Assembly (NCBI GenBank): GCA_903878805.1
Contig: CAIRJF010000025.1
Location: 1-60,936, forward strand
DNA length: 60,936 nucleotides
Direction of reading: 5' to 3'
Source of the DNA: an uncultured Verrucomicrobia subdivision 3 bacterium
Lineage (GTDB): Bacteria > Verrucomicrobiota > Verrucomicrobiia > Limisphaerales > UBA11358
A program made the position numbers and the translations under genes. Every line of letters starts with the position of its first letter. Position 1 is the first letter of the stretch. A model generated the notes under the pieces. It made no database searches. It saw nothing but the letters and a program-made list of their open reading frames with translations, and had not been told where the DNA came from. This document shows, one piece after another, positions 52,601 to 60,936 of the stretch.

Positions 52601-55243
52601 ATGGTTCGTGGCGACGAGCACGTTCGGCAGCGAGGTGTCGGTCGCCGTGATTTCGTCCACGTTGATATGTCCCCAGCCGTCGGTCGCCGTGTCCACGATT
52701 TGAATCTGCGCCGTCTGGTTCGAGTAAGCGCTGACATTCCATTGCAGCCAGTCGAGATGTTCGCGATCCCCCATGCCGACCGCCGAACGGACGACCTGCC
52801 CATTGATCAAAAGGTTCATGCAAGTTTGTCCGCGCAAGTTGCCGCCACCGATGAGGAATTTAATATATTTTCGCTGAATCGTGAATGGCGGCGAGGTCAA
52901 CGTGCCGGTGCTGCTGTCGCCGTTCAAATAAGTGTTCACCAATCCGTTTCCGAGATAACCATCCACCGGGTTCTGACCAGTCAACGTCCCTTGCGCCGGA
53001 CCGGAGCCGAACGCCGTGCCCATCGCCGTCCAAAGTCCACCGGGCAACCATACGTAATTCGTCTGTTCAAAATCCGAGAGCACCAAATCAGGAGTCGAGT
53101 TGGAAACATAGTTATAGGCCGAACCCAGATTGTGCATCGCCAGCGAATTCAGCGTCGCGCCGCTGCCGTTGGCGATTAGACTGACTGCCTGAAATCCTGG
53201 TATCGGCGTCACGCGCATCGGCATGTAGAGCAAACCGTCGTTGCCAAAAATTTCGACGATGCCGCGATCCACCAGCATTTGCAGATGCACCACGCCGTTA
53301 CTGGGCGCGAGCGGCTGGGTGATTTCGTTGCAAGTAATCGTCTGCGCGACGCAATTGTAAGTCACCGCCGTGCCGCGCAGATTGAAGGTGATATTCGTCG
53401 CCGCGCCGGGTTGAAATTTTGCATCGAGATCAAACGCCTCGCCGTAAGTTCCCGCCATAACATTGTTGCCGGCCACGAGCGATTGCGCGGGCCAGGTGTT
53501 TGTGGAAATTCGCAGCAGCGCAAGTTCCGGCACGGGATTCGCATACAACCGCGCACCGGAGGGCGACGTGCGCAGCGTCAGGTCCATCGGAAAGTTGATG
53601 TTGTTGTTGAACGGCATTCCGGGAAATTGCGCCGTGCCGTGGACAATCAGGATGCGCCGCGCGTCGCCGGGAATGTTGTTGTAAGTCTGCGTCGCCGCAA
53701 AGCAATCGCCGCCGCGCAGCGTGAACGGGCCGGATTGCGCGGTGAATGCGTTACCATCAAACGTGCCGAGGTAATAGCTTCCCGCGCCACCCCAGAAAAT
53801 CCATTTTTGAATCGCCGCGTTGCCATCGAGAGGAAGTTGAAACATATCCGGCACTTCCATCACGCCGGGAAAAGTAAAGGTGGAAGTCTGCGTCCAATTT
53901 TTTAGGTTAGTTGACGAAAAAAATCCGTAATCACTATTGTTCAGCCAGAGCACCATCACCCACTTATTGCCGGGCGCATACCAGAAGACTTTCGGATCGC
54001 GGTTGTCGCCGCCGACGAGATTCGGCACGACGGGATTGTTCGTGTATTTCGTCCAAGTGCGACCGGAGTCCAGACTGTAAGCCATGCACTGCGTGAACTG
54101 GCCGGCGTTCGCCATGCGCGGAAGATTCGGATCTGAACCTTTCGCCGCGCCGGTGTAAAACGCGATCATCGCATTGGTGCCGAAGCCGGCGGAATTGTTC
54201 CAGTCCACAATCGCGCTGCCGGACCATTCCGCGCCGAGCGGATCGGGATAAAGCCATTCCGGCAATTGCGTCCAATGCACCAGGTCGGGACTGACGAAAT
54301 GCGCCCAGTGCATGTTCGCCCAGTTCCAGCCATAAGGATTGTGCTGGAACCCAAGATGATATTCGCCATTGAAATAAACGAGGCCGTTCGGATCGTTGAG
54401 CCAGCCGCGCTGCGCAGTAACGTGGTAGAGCGGACGATTCGCTTCCTGATAAAATGTGTTCGCGCCGACGATGCCGTTCGACCACACGAGCGAATTTAGA
54501 TTCGTCGTTGTCGCCGCCGCAGAGTCAACTCGCACCAACGCTTGCTTACCTTGGAAATCTCCGAGGTCGAGGAACGAATAAAAATCCGGCGTCACCGTGT
54601 CGGCCAGTTCGATGAAAAATTCATGCGTGACCAAACCGTCCACCACCAACTCGAAGCGCCGCGCCGTCGCGCCGGTTTTGACGGGAAGATTCAAGTAGCG
54701 ATTTGAGACCGTCACCACCGAGCCAAGCGACGTGTCGGTCTGCACGATTTGATCCACGTTGATGTGACCCCAGCCGCCGGTGGCGTTGTCCACGATTTGA
54801 AGCGTCGCATTGCTGTTGATGAGATTGCTGACGTTCCATTGCAGTGCACTCAAATCTTCGCGGTCGCCCATGCCGACCGATGAGCGCACGATCTGGCCGT
54901 TGACGAGCAGATTCATGCACGTCTTGCCGCGCTGATTGCCAGCACCGATGAGAAAGCGAAGGTAATTCCGTTGGATAGTGAATGACGGCGAAGTCAGTGT
55001 TCCCGTCGAAGCATCGCCGCCGAGAAATGAATTTACCAGACGACTGCCTTGATAGCCCGTGACGGGATTTTGGCCGGACAAAGTTCCCAGTGCCGGCCCT
55101 GAACCGAAAGCCGTGCCGGTCGTGGTCCACGCGCCGTAAGTTGAGGACTCAAAGTCGTTGATCAAAATGTCTTGAGCGCACAGCGACCAAGCGGCAGCAA
55201 ACAACACGCCTGCTATCAAAAATTTTCTGGGCAGTTGTTGCAT
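49700..55243 (-). CDS. Secreted tandem-GH32 fructan hydrolase with Ig and LamG domains
   Basis: 1847 residues, signal peptide to about 23. Order: accessory beta-sandwich A (DFESSTYGAWTTTGTAFG, ~30-168), GH32 module 1 with nucleophile WLNDPNGLVY (Asp284), RDPKVFWY and the acid/base region GVMEVPDMFQL; its beta-sandwich C-terminus ends near 725; accessory domain B (DFEQTNYVWLPGGLW, GSGPAQGTLTGQNPVDGY, ~735-870); GH32 module 2 with GWINDANGMVYY, RDPKVIWY, YECPELFALP; then an Ig-like domain (GVGPLFYQWRNNGQPIPGAT) and a LamG-3 domain (MDFTGSFSLEFFFKSDG), ending in a Verrucomicrobia-type C-terminus (SRLTGSAGFYRILSQ). Module 1 has EVP instead of ECP, module 2 NDANG instead of NDPNG. ATG at 55243; TTG 55252 is alternative. 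First step of external fructan breakdown; only 16 bp follow the next gene's stop. Confidence 0.93.
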   Translation of the reverse strand: MQQLPRKFLIAGVLFAAAWSLCAQDILINDFESSTYGAWTTTGTAFGSGPALGTLSGQNPVTGYQGSRLVNSFLGGDASTGTLTSPSFTIQRNYLRFLIGAGNQRGKTCMNLLVNGQIVRSSVGMGDREDLSALQWNVSNLINSNATLQIVDNATGGWGHINVDQIVQTDTSLGSVVTVSNRYLNLPVKTGATARRFELVVDGLVTHEFFIELADTVTPDFYSFLDLGDFQGKQALVRVDSAAATTTNLNSLVWSNGIVGANTFYQEANRPLYHVTAQRGWLNDPNGLVYFNGEYHLGFQHNPYGWNWANMHWAHFVSPDLVHWTQLPEWLYPDPLGAEWSGSAIVDWNNSAGFGTNAMIAFYTGAAKGSDPNLPRMANAGQFTQCMAYSLDSGRTWTKYTNNPVVPNLVGGDNRDPKVFWYAPGNKWVMVLWLNNSDYGFFSSTNLKNWTQTSTFTFPGVMEVPDMFQLPLDGNAAIQKWIFWGGAGSYYLGTFDGNAFTAQSGPFTLRGGDCFAATQTYNNIPGDARRILIVHGTAQFPGMPFNNNINFPMDLTLRTSPSGARLYANPVPELALLRISTNTWPAQSLVAGNNVMAGTYGEAFDLDAKFQPGAATNITFNLRGTAVTYNCVAQTITCNEITQPLAPSNGVVHLQMLVDRGIVEIFGNDGLLYMPMRVTPIPGFQAVSLIANGSGATLNSLAMHNLGSAYNYVSNSTPDLVLSDFEQTNYVWLPGGLWTAMGTAFGSGPAQGTLTGQNPVDGYLGNGLVNTYLNGDSSTGTLTSPPFTIQRKYIKFLIGGGNLRGQTCMNLLINGQVVRSAVGMGDREHLDWLQWNVSAYSNQTAQIQIVDTATDGWGHINVDEITATDTSLPNVLVATNHYLNLPIRTGATKQLVELVQDGLVVREMNVELADTATNFWAFMDLTPFQGQELVVRVDSQLATTNQLATYFVQTNTIITDTPIYQESLRPIYHYTVRRGWINDANGMVYYNGEYHFCYQHNPYGWAWDNMHWGNAVSTNLVNWTELPEALYPDNLGTEFSGSAIVDWNNSAGFGTNALVAFFCAAGGENRMSLGQPSTQCMAYSLDSGRTWLKYTNNPIVPNIAAGNRDPKVIWYAPGNKWVMVLFLINNDFAILSSTDLRHWTQTSTFTFTNAYECPELFALPVDGNTNNVKWIFYTNLGNYYVGLFDGNTFTPQFGPFSIRGANNFWAGQTFNNMPATDNRRILMANGSQAYPGMPFNQPVTFPVELTLVSTAGTPMMYVNPVREVALLRISTNSWPAQNLANGVNVMSGTTGEACELDVQFQPGSASQLTLNLRGATVIYDNLAHQVTCSGITQPLSPTNGTIHLHILVDRGIMEIFGNDGLLYMPANVTPVAGALPISLVAGGSGAQLVSLKLYNLGSAWGGLSASAVPTIITPPAPATVNLGGPATFSVTVSGVGPLFYQWRNNGQPIPGATNSTQMIFPVTAGANFDVVISTAGGSVTSSVATLTIQAPYPVAYWRMEAQISAPNNMGVPTFVGVADSATNTGQGVFTTGSLPAEIDDLITFNGLSGGPVTLSPTVAPASMFVNGHSGGNYSYNAEAITNVDGCLFFPQDQYGDEMDFTGSFSLEFFFKSDGNRSSSGLMQLISQGTDTGQTFRYGISVNESSAGGLRFKIANSNLTQTNAVDLTGANYADGQWHYLLAVCDTLGGSNGQMRLTIANQDGSQASATNNLPAGFLPLPTANNGNLFLGRYTYPVSQTPRTFLGFIDEVQITSGVVSDSSRVGKVPATDNHPMITGVSRGTNNVSFQWTGAAATNFVVQWVGQLGNVWQSIATLPSVSSLGNFVDTNASRLTGSAGFYRILSQ

Positions 55244-55259
55244 ACACGTCAAAGAGACA

Positions 55260-57401
55260 CTATTTCCAAACGGACTTCAATTTCCACACATCGAGTCGGC
55301 TAATTTTTGCAGCACCAATAAATTCTACTCCACGACTGTCATCGGAGGGAAAAACCAAATCGGTGAACACGCACTCGCCATCATTGACAAAGGCCTCCAC
55401 CGAACCGGCGTCCACGAAAATGTGGAGAATCACTTTTCCGTGCGGCGCGTCGAGTGGAGCCGCATTTCGACTGGCAAATTTAGGATGAAAATTCACGATG
55501 CCTGATTCCGTGCGATCCACGAATACCCGGCCCTGATTGCGATCCACTCCGATCACCGTCGCCTCTTTGGTGTCTTTCAAAACTTGCACACCTTCAACGC
55601 CGTTGCTTTGCGGTTCCAGTTCAACGAGTATTTCCAGTTGGTCGCCTGCGATTTTATTTTTGACTAGCCACGCGTTAGCCGCGTCTGAATTGCCACCGTT
55701 GAAATGAAAGTGTTCGTCGCGCAGGGATTCCATTTCCCGTGCCGGCTTTTGCACTAGCCGAATACCTTCGCTGGTTCGGCGCAAACCGACTTCACGCGGA
55801 ATGGACATCGCACTGCGCCACGGCGCGGTGGGAACATCCTGACCGTATTGCCAGTTGTTCATCCAGCCAAGCCAGAGGCGGCGACCATCGGACTTCGGCA
55901 CGTCGCTCCACGAAACCGCTGCGTAATAATCCGGGCCGTAATCAAACCACAACGCCGCTTCGGACGCCGCGCGGGCGGGCGCATCCGCGAGCATGATTTG
56001 ATCAATGTTGATGTGGCCCCAGCCGCCTTTGGCCTCGTCCACGATTTGCAGTTTCGCGGATTTGCCGAGCAACTCGCGCACATCCCATGATTTCCACGCG
56101 AGGCGTTCGCCATCTTCACCCGAAGCGGTGCGAACCACTTTGCCGTCCACCCACAAATCCATGCGCGTTTCCTTTTGCGAACCGCCGCCGATGAGAAAAT
56201 TGAGAAACGGTTTGGTCACTTCAAACTCCGGCGAGGTCAAAGTGCCGGTCGTTGCGTCGCCGTTGAAAAAACTGTTCACCAAGCGCTCGCCCTTGTAACC
56301 ATCCACGGGATTTTGATTCGGAAATTTTCCTTTCACCGGGCCGGGGCCAAACGCATTGCCGGTGGTTTTCCAATCGCCGTAAGTTTCGCCCTCGAAGTCG
56401 GCGATAACTTTTCCTGCCGGCACAAATTCGGACACCGACTGTCCGAGCATATCTTTGTCCGCAACGAAGCGCATGCCGTCGAACTGGCCGATGAAATATT
56501 GTCCGCCGGAGCCGCCCGCAATGCTGCCTGGATTGATGTTGACCGCGAGCACCCAGCGTTTCTCGTGCGTGCCTTGCACCGGCAATTCAAACAGGTCGGG
56601 ACATTCCCAAACGCCGCCGGTTGCGCCCGCCGGGCCGAACTTGCTCAGCAGCTTCCACTCTTTAAGATTGGTTGAACCATAAAAACAGACTTTGTGTTCC
56701 GCCGAGAGCGAGACGGTCATAATCCAACGTTTCGAGGCTTCATGCCATTGCACTTTTGGATCGCGAAAATCTTTTGACTTCAAATCAATGACCGGGTTGC
56801 CGGCATATTTTGTCCAAGTGCGGCCTTTGTCGTTGCTGTAGGCGATGCACTCAAATTGCACGCCGTCGCTGTCCACGCGGCAACCGGTGTAGATCGCAAC
56901 CATCGGCGGCTGGCCATCTTTGCCAAAGCCGCTGGAATTATTCCAATCAATGACGGCGCTGCCGGAAAAAATCATGACGCCATCTGCTTCCGGCAACGCG
57001 AGCGACAGATGTTTCCAGTGAACCATGTCGGGACTGACCGCATGGCCCCAGCTCATGTGGCCCCACTTGTCGCCGTAAGGATTGTATTGGTAGAACAGGT
57101 GATACTCACCTTCGTAAAACACTAAGCCGTTCGGATCATTCATCCAATTCTTCTCCGGCGTAAAATGGAATTGCGGACGGAAAGGTTCGGAATAAGTGCG
57201 GGATGAATCTGCTAAGGCACAAACAAGCGTCGCTCCGAAAAAAGCCGCCGCCAAAATAATTGCCGACGCACGACCAAAAATTTCCCGGCGCAATCCGGCC
57301 AGATGCCACGACCATTTACCGCCACGCGCGAGACATTTCAGATGCAGATAAATTCGCCCCAGCCGATTTTCCGCCAGACCGATAATTTTTTCGTGATTCA
57401 T
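55260..57401 (-). CDS. GH32 levanase/inulinase-type fructan hydrolase with inserted accessory domain
   Basis: 713 residues. Signal/anchor region about 44-64 (AIILAAAFFGATLVCALADS) behind an unusually long N-terminus, then the five-bladed propeller: nucleophile WMNDPNGLVFY (Asp89), FSGSAVIDWNNSSGFG, RDPKVQWHEASKRW, and acid/base ECPDLFELPV. Between blades (about residues 325-465) sits the same beta-sandwich module as in the tandem protein (DFEGETYGDWKTTGNAFG, NPVDGYKGERLVNSFFNGDA, GGWGHINIDQI). The propeller then resumes with YGPDYYAAVSW and WLGWMNNWQYG, and the C-terminal sandwich ends at VDAGSVEAFVNDGECVFTDL. Attacks beta-fructosyl linkages. Fructokinase and transporter genes lie directly upstream. 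Confidence 0.93.
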   Translation of the reverse strand: MNHEKIIGLAENRLGRIYLHLKCLARGGKWSWHLAGLRREIFGRASAIILAAAFFGATLVCALADSSRTYSEPFRPQFHFTPEKNWMNDPNGLVFYEGEYHLFYQYNPYGDKWGHMSWGHAVSPDMVHWKHLSLALPEADGVMIFSGSAVIDWNNSSGFGKDGQPPMVAIYTGCRVDSDGVQFECIAYSNDKGRTWTKYAGNPVIDLKSKDFRDPKVQWHEASKRWIMTVSLSAEHKVCFYGSTNLKEWKLLSKFGPAGATGGVWECPDLFELPVQGTHEKRWVLAVNINPGSIAGGSGGQYFIGQFDGMRFVADKDMLGQSVSEFVPAGKVIADFEGETYGDWKTTGNAFGPGPVKGKFPNQNPVDGYKGERLVNSFFNGDATTGTLTSPEFEVTKPFLNFLIGGGSQKETRMDLWVDGKVVRTASGEDGERLAWKSWDVRELLGKSAKLQIVDEAKGGWGHINIDQIMLADAPARAASEAALWFDYGPDYYAAVSWSDVPKSDGRRLWLGWMNNWQYGQDVPTAPWRSAMSIPREVGLRRTSEGIRLVQKPAREMESLRDEHFHFNGGNSDAANAWLVKNKIAGDQLEILVELEPQSNGVEGVQVLKDTKEATVIGVDRNQGRVFVDRTESGIVNFHPKFASRNAAPLDAPHGKVILHIFVDAGSVEAFVNDGECVFTDLVFPSDDSRGVEFIGAAKISRLDVWKLKSVWK

Positions 57402-57412
57402 GATTTTAGAAT

Positions 57413-58363
57413 TCAAACTCGCAAGGCCGCGATGAACGATTCTGCCGTGGCTGGCGCTGGAAGACGGCTGGCAAAGCGTTCGCAAATGGATTTGGGCAAC
57501 GGCGGCGTCGCGCCGACGCACGAACAGACATACCGAGCGACCTCATCGGCAAGCGCATTAATTTCGTCGAGTTCCATTTTTTGCAACAGACCCATGACCA
57601 AGGCGGCAGTGAAGGAATCGCCCGCGCCGACGGTGTCCACAATTTTTATCGGCACCGAGGGATTATCCAACCATTGACCGGCCTTGAACAGCAAACTGCC
57701 CGCCGGCCCGCGTGTCAATGCGACCAATTGCAGACTGAATTTCCTTGCGAGCGTTTCGATTTGATTTTGCGTCGAGCCGGACAAGTCGAACATCGTGGCG
57801 AGGAACGGCAGTTCGCCATCGTTCAGCTTGAGCACATTGGCGAGCCGGAGGGATTGTTCGATGACTTCGCGGGAAAAATATTTTTGCCGCAGGTTGATGT
57901 CGAACACCCGCAGCGAACTTGCAGACGCAGCGGAAACCAATCTTTGTATCGCCGTGCGCGAAATCTCGCCGCGTTGCGCGAGACTGCCAAAACAAATCGC
58001 ATCAGCCTCGCGGATCGCCTTGAGCGCGGGCGGCGTCACTTCCAATCGGTCCCACGCCACATTTTCGTGGATGATATAATTTGGATTTCTTTTTTCCGAG
58101 AGCGTGACCGTGACCGTTCCCGTCGGCGCGGTTTCGTCCACTTGCAGCGTGCCATCGGCGATGCCTTGTTCCTCGAATCGCTGCCGGATGTCGCGGCCAA
58201 AATCGTCAGCGCCCACGCGCGTAATCACACAGGCGCTCGCGCCGAGGGCATGGGCATGATACGCGAAGTTGCCCGGTGCGCCACCAAGCTGCCGGCCAGA
58301 CGGGAGCAAGTCCCAAAGCACCTCGCCAATACCGACAATTTTGAAATTCATTTTATGACTCAT
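57413..58363 (-). CDS. PfkB-family fructokinase
   Basis: 316 residues. GIGEVLWDLLPSGRQLGGAP with GNFAYHAHALGA at the start, DINLRQKYFSREVIEQSL, LNDGELPFL, and VDTVGAGDSFTAALVMGLL with the catalytic Asp. Phosphorylates imported fructose to fructose 6-phosphate. Its start overlaps the transporter stop by 4 bp on the minus strand, so the two are translationally coupled. Confidence 0.93.
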   Translation of the reverse strand: MSHKMNFKIVGIGEVLWDLLPSGRQLGGAPGNFAYHAHALGASACVITRVGADDFGRDIRQRFEEQGIADGTLQVDETAPTGTVTVTLSEKRNPNYIIHENVAWDRLEVTPPALKAIREADAICFGSLAQRGEISRTAIQRLVSAASASSLRVFDINLRQKYFSREVIEQSLRLANVLKLNDGELPFLATMFDLSGSTQNQIETLARKFSLQLVALTRGPAGSLLFKAGQWLDNPSVPIKIVDTVGAGDSFTAALVMGLLQKMELDEINALADEVARYVCSCVGATPPLPKSICERFASRLPAPATAESFIAALRV

Positions 58364-59739
58364 TCAATTCCGAGTCGTTTCTGCATTTGTTCCAACGGAA
58401 CACCTTTGGTTTCCGGCACCATCGTCTTCACCCAGATGAGTTGTAGCACCATCATGAAGGCGAAAAACGCGAACACATAGCCGGGCGCGAAGGCGGAAAC
58501 CATTTTCGGAAAAAACGTCGTGAGCAACGCGGCGAAAACCCAATGCGTGGAACTGCCGAGCGTCTGACCTTCCGCACGATGACGGTTCGGAAAAATTTCA
58601 GAAATGAACACCCAAATCACTGCGCCCTGGCCGATGGCGTGCGCGGCGATGAAGGCAAAGATGCACGCCGGAACAATGGCGTAGTGCTGCGTGAAGAAAG
58701 CCCATGAGGTAAGTCCCAGCGATGCGATGTAACCAAACGATCCGATGTAAAGCAGCGTGCGGCGACCTAACTTATCAATCAGCCAAAGGCCAACAAAGGT
58801 AAAGATAAGGTTAGTTACCCCGATGCCGACGGATTGCAGCAAGGCGGCCTTCGCACCAAGACCGGTCATTTCAAAAATGCGCGGCGCGAAATAGAGGATC
58901 GCATTGATGCCAGAAAGTTGGTTAAAGAAGGCAATTAGGAAGGCCAAACAAATCGGGACGCGCAGTCGCCAAGTCCAAAAATTTGTCGAGGTGACGCGCT
59001 CGGAAGACGCGGCGAGAATCGCATCGGCGTCCGCCTCGATTTGCGCGGACGTGGCTTCCGGCTCGATGAGCTTCAAGACTTTTATACCGGCGGCGCGGTC
59101 GCCCTTGCGCCCGATCAGCCAACGCGGACTTTCCGGAATGGTGAAGCACATCAACGTGTAGATGACCGAGGGAAACGCCGCGACGCCGAGCATCCAGCGC
59201 CAGGCATTTTCGCCGATGCCAGCGAGCAATGCGTTGGAGGCGAAAGCGATCAGGATGCCGAAAACGATGTTGAATTGAAACATTCCCGCGAGCCGTCCAC
59301 GGTAAGCCGGCGGTGCGATTTCCGAAATGTAAAGCGGCGCGGCGACGGTGGAGATGCCGATGCCGATCCCGCCAATAATGCGCGCAACAATGAACATCGT
59401 AACATTGGTCGCGAACGCACAACCTAACGCCGAAATGACATACAACACGCCAATCCACAGCAACGTTTTCTTGCGCCCAAAAAAATCCGTCGGCAGGCCG
59501 CCAAACAAAGACCCGATGACGGTGCCATACAATGCTGAACCAATCGCAAAACCGTGCAGGCCGGCGCTCAATCCCCACAGCGCCTGAATTTTCTGTTCGG
59601 CACCAGAGATTACGACGGTGTCGAAGCCAAACAAAAATCCAGCCAACGCCGAAGTAATTGCCCAAAAAAAGATGCGCTGGTTAAATACGGGAACTTTGCC
59701 TGAGAAGTTATCGGTGGTGGAGGTTGCGATGGTATTCAT
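58360..59739 (-). CDS. Sugar porter (SP) family MFS transporter
   Basis: 459 residues, twelve membrane segments. Signatures of the sugar-porter family: GFLFGFDTVVISGAE, GGLPTDFFGRKKTLLWIG, VAAPLYISEIAPPAYRGRLA, PESPRWLIGRKGD, INAILYFAPRIFE, WLIDKLGRRTLLYIGSF and VPETKGVPLEQM near the end. Proton-coupled uptake of a hexose, most likely fructose given the linked fructokinase and GH32 enzymes. First gene of the minus-strand fructan operon; the upstream 137 bp (59740-59876) carry no clear promoter. Confidence 0.93.
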   Translation of the reverse strand: MNTIATSTTDNFSGKVPVFNQRIFFWAITSALAGFLFGFDTVVISGAEQKIQALWGLSAGLHGFAIGSALYGTVIGSLFGGLPTDFFGRKKTLLWIGVLYVISALGCAFATNVTMFIVARIIGGIGIGISTVAAPLYISEIAPPAYRGRLAGMFQFNIVFGILIAFASNALLAGIGENAWRWMLGVAAFPSVIYTLMCFTIPESPRWLIGRKGDRAAGIKVLKLIEPEATSAQIEADADAILAASSERVTSTNFWTWRLRVPICLAFLIAFFNQLSGINAILYFAPRIFEMTGLGAKAALLQSVGIGVTNLIFTFVGLWLIDKLGRRTLLYIGSFGYIASLGLTSWAFFTQHYAIVPACIFAFIAAHAIGQGAVIWVFISEIFPNRHRAEGQTLGSSTHWVFAALLTTFFPKMVSAFAPGYVFAFFAFMMVLQLIWVKTMVPETKGVPLEQMQKRLGIE

Positions 59740-59876
59740 TTGGGTGCTTTAGCTGCCGTGCCGACATTTGGTTAACAGCATTTAAGTTGTCTGAATTCAT
59801 ATTCCATGACAACACCGTTAGCATCACGCCCGTCGGCTTCGAATTTGGTTTTTGTTGGGTTTGGTGTCGCAAAAAA

Positions 59877-60704
59877 TTATTTTGCGCCGGCGGCTTGACG
59901 CGGATCCCAGTATTGCGAATTGATCAAGCCTTGGGCGGAACCACCCGAAGGATCCACCGGCGGATTGATGTCGGATTCTTTTCGCGCCTCGGCATGGCCA
60001 TCCGAAAAACCGACATTGCCTACGCCCGGAAATTTTCCGCCGTTGTGGCGCGTCGTGTCAATGCCTTCATACGCTCCCGAGGAACTGGTGACATGCATGC
60101 TCGCATTGGGCCACCACAAGCTCGCGCTGGCGGACAGATCTGGCTTGGGTTGCTTGTCACCAAATACAATACAATCGACAGGATGCATTATTCCGCTCCG
60201 CTTAAAGTTGGCAGAACTGAGAAATTTATAACCGGCCACCGAGGTGCCGCCGGGCGCATTGGGCGTGCAACTCAGAAAGAAAGAGTTGTAGCCGTAGCCC
60301 ACAAGATTAAAGTTGAAAGCCCAGTTCCAAACTGCTCCGCTACTTAGAGTGATAGCGTTGTTGACCGCCGGGTCGTGAAACGATTTGTAGTTATTGGTGC
60401 CGCCGCCACAAATGGAATTACCCCACCAGTTGGTGGCCTCGTCGGCCGCATCCCACATGCCATAAGTCGTATTCAAGCACGTCGGAAACAAGTCACTGTT
60501 GTCATCGGTGTATAGTTGAGTAAAGAGCGTAATCTGCTTGAAGTTGTTCAAGCAGGAAATTCGAACCGCCTTTTGTTTGGCGGTGGCCAGCGCGGGCAGC
60601 AACATGGCCGCAAGAATGGCAATAATGGCGATCACCACCAGCAACTCAATCAGAGTGAAAGCGCGCCGGCCGATAGAAACAAGTTTTGAGTTGGTTGGTT
60701 TGAT
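59877..60704 (-). CDS. Type II pseudopilin (DUF1559-like prepilin protein), non-ATG start
   Basis: The leader [20 protein letters not shown] followed by [20 protein letters not shown] is a class III prepilin signal with the cleavage site before Phe, and the C-terminal H-x-G-G/DGHAE region ([12 protein letters not shown]) matches the DUF1559/prepilin type. But there is no ATG, GTG or TTG before the leader: the codon at the expected place (minus-strand 60704-60702) is ATC, with AAAGGC seven bases ahead. The nearest ordinary start is a TTG at 60644 inside the helix, which would remove the leader. So either ATC is used, or a G-to-C change has disabled the gene. The product would be an exported pilin-like protein of about 275 residues. 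Confidence 0.75.
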   Translation of the reverse strand: MKPTNSKLVSIGRRAFTLIELLVVIAIIAILAAMLLPALATAKQKAVRISCLNNFKQITLFTQLYTDDNSDLFPTCLNTTYGMWDAADEATNWWGNSICGGGTNNYKSFHDPAVNNAITLSSGAVWNWAFNFNLVGYGYNSFFLSCTPNAPGGTSVAGYKFLSSANFKRSGIMHPVDCIVFGDKQPKPDLSASASLWWPNASMHVTSSSGAYEGIDTTRHNGGKFPGVGNVGFSDGHAEARKESDINPPVDPSGGSAQGLINSQYWDPRQAAGAK

Positions 60705-60797
60705 AAATTGCCTTTTTTTGATAGATTGGTTTTTTCGATGCTTTTCGAAAGCTGGCCTGCGGCAATAATGGCCGCAGACCAGCTAACTACATTAGGT

Positions 60798-60936
60798 GAG
60801 ACCTCTGCAAAACGTTTTTGAACGGATGATTTGATGATGCGTCAGAGAACCATGCAAACGACGACCAACGCACAGATGGGATTGCTGGACAGCCTGATGA
60901 TTGCCACACCGACCAACGAATTTCTGGAACGGCTGG
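60798..60936 (+). mobile_element. Left end of a probable IS5-like insertion sequence, partial
   Basis: GAGACCTCTGCAAAACG at 60798 looks like an IS terminal repeat, and from ATG 60834 a transposase-like frame begins (MMRQRTMQTTTNAQMGLLDS, then LMIATPTNEFLERL). It runs off the window, so neither the catalytic DDE motif nor the right end can be seen. The element lies about 95 bp upstream of the start-less pseudopilin gene, in the region where its promoter should be. Confidence 0.5.

Overview
The window looks like a chromosomal segment of a free-living, heterotrophic Verrucomicrobia-like bacterium (Pedosphaera/Limisphaera-type lineage is my guess). The grounds are a eukaryotic-type (type II) glutamine synthetase, a complete Bat aerotolerance-type operon, a CMP-KDO synthetase (Gram-negative LPS), secreted glycoside hydrolases with Ala/Thr/Asn-rich, LamG-type architecture, a DUF1559-like type II pseudopilin, and generally GC-rich, closely packed genes with many 4-bp ATGA/GTGA start-stop overlaps. 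No 16S gene is present, so the phylum call is inference.

Layout. 1-750: two broken gene ends joined tail to tail (a secreted-protein remnant and an integrase N-terminus). 871-5621: nitrogen assimilation (type II glutamine synthetase; PII protein and ammonium transporter behind a sigma-54-like promoter) with a mini kinase/PP2C pair between. 5838-16665: moxR/DUF58/bat operon, interrupted between moxR and DUF58 by a two-gene, lower-GC module (PD-(D/E)XK-like protein plus a nuclease-DUF2075 helicase fusion) flanked by a 9-bp direct repeat. 16730-19063: AraC regulator and Tat-exported oxidoreductase. 19192-35731: housekeeping genes: dapA-dapB-folK, a lipoprotein, yggS, an EVE protein, kdsB-pyrG-folC, succinate dehydrogenase, rho, an FHA protein, carA, SRPBCC and SOUL proteins. 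36161-47261: carbohydrate genes (GH2, GH57 with DUF4912, GH42, a GT21-like glycosyltransferase) plus a response regulator. 47252-49676: a scarred zone with tRNA-Val, an anticodon-less tRNA-like element, a phospholipase-D fragment fused in frame to a SUI1-family factor, a truncated DNA polymerase IV and an epimerase with an in-frame UGA. 49700-59739: a fructan-use operon (tandem-GH32 giant protein, a second GH32, fructokinase, sugar transporter). 59877-60936: a pseudopilin gene that lacks a canonical start, next to the end of an apparent insertion sequence running off the window.

How it fits together. Nitrogen sensing (PII-Amt) feeds glutamine synthetase. The fructan locus is a complete outside-to-inside pathway: secreted GH32 enzymes release fructose, the MFS porter imports it and PfkB phosphorylates it. 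The most interesting signals not explained by ordinary genes are (i) the nuclease/helicase module inserted precisely in the bat operon, (ii) four heptanucleotide tandem arrays, three of them touching start codons, and (iii) the cluster of decay scars around the tRNA locus.
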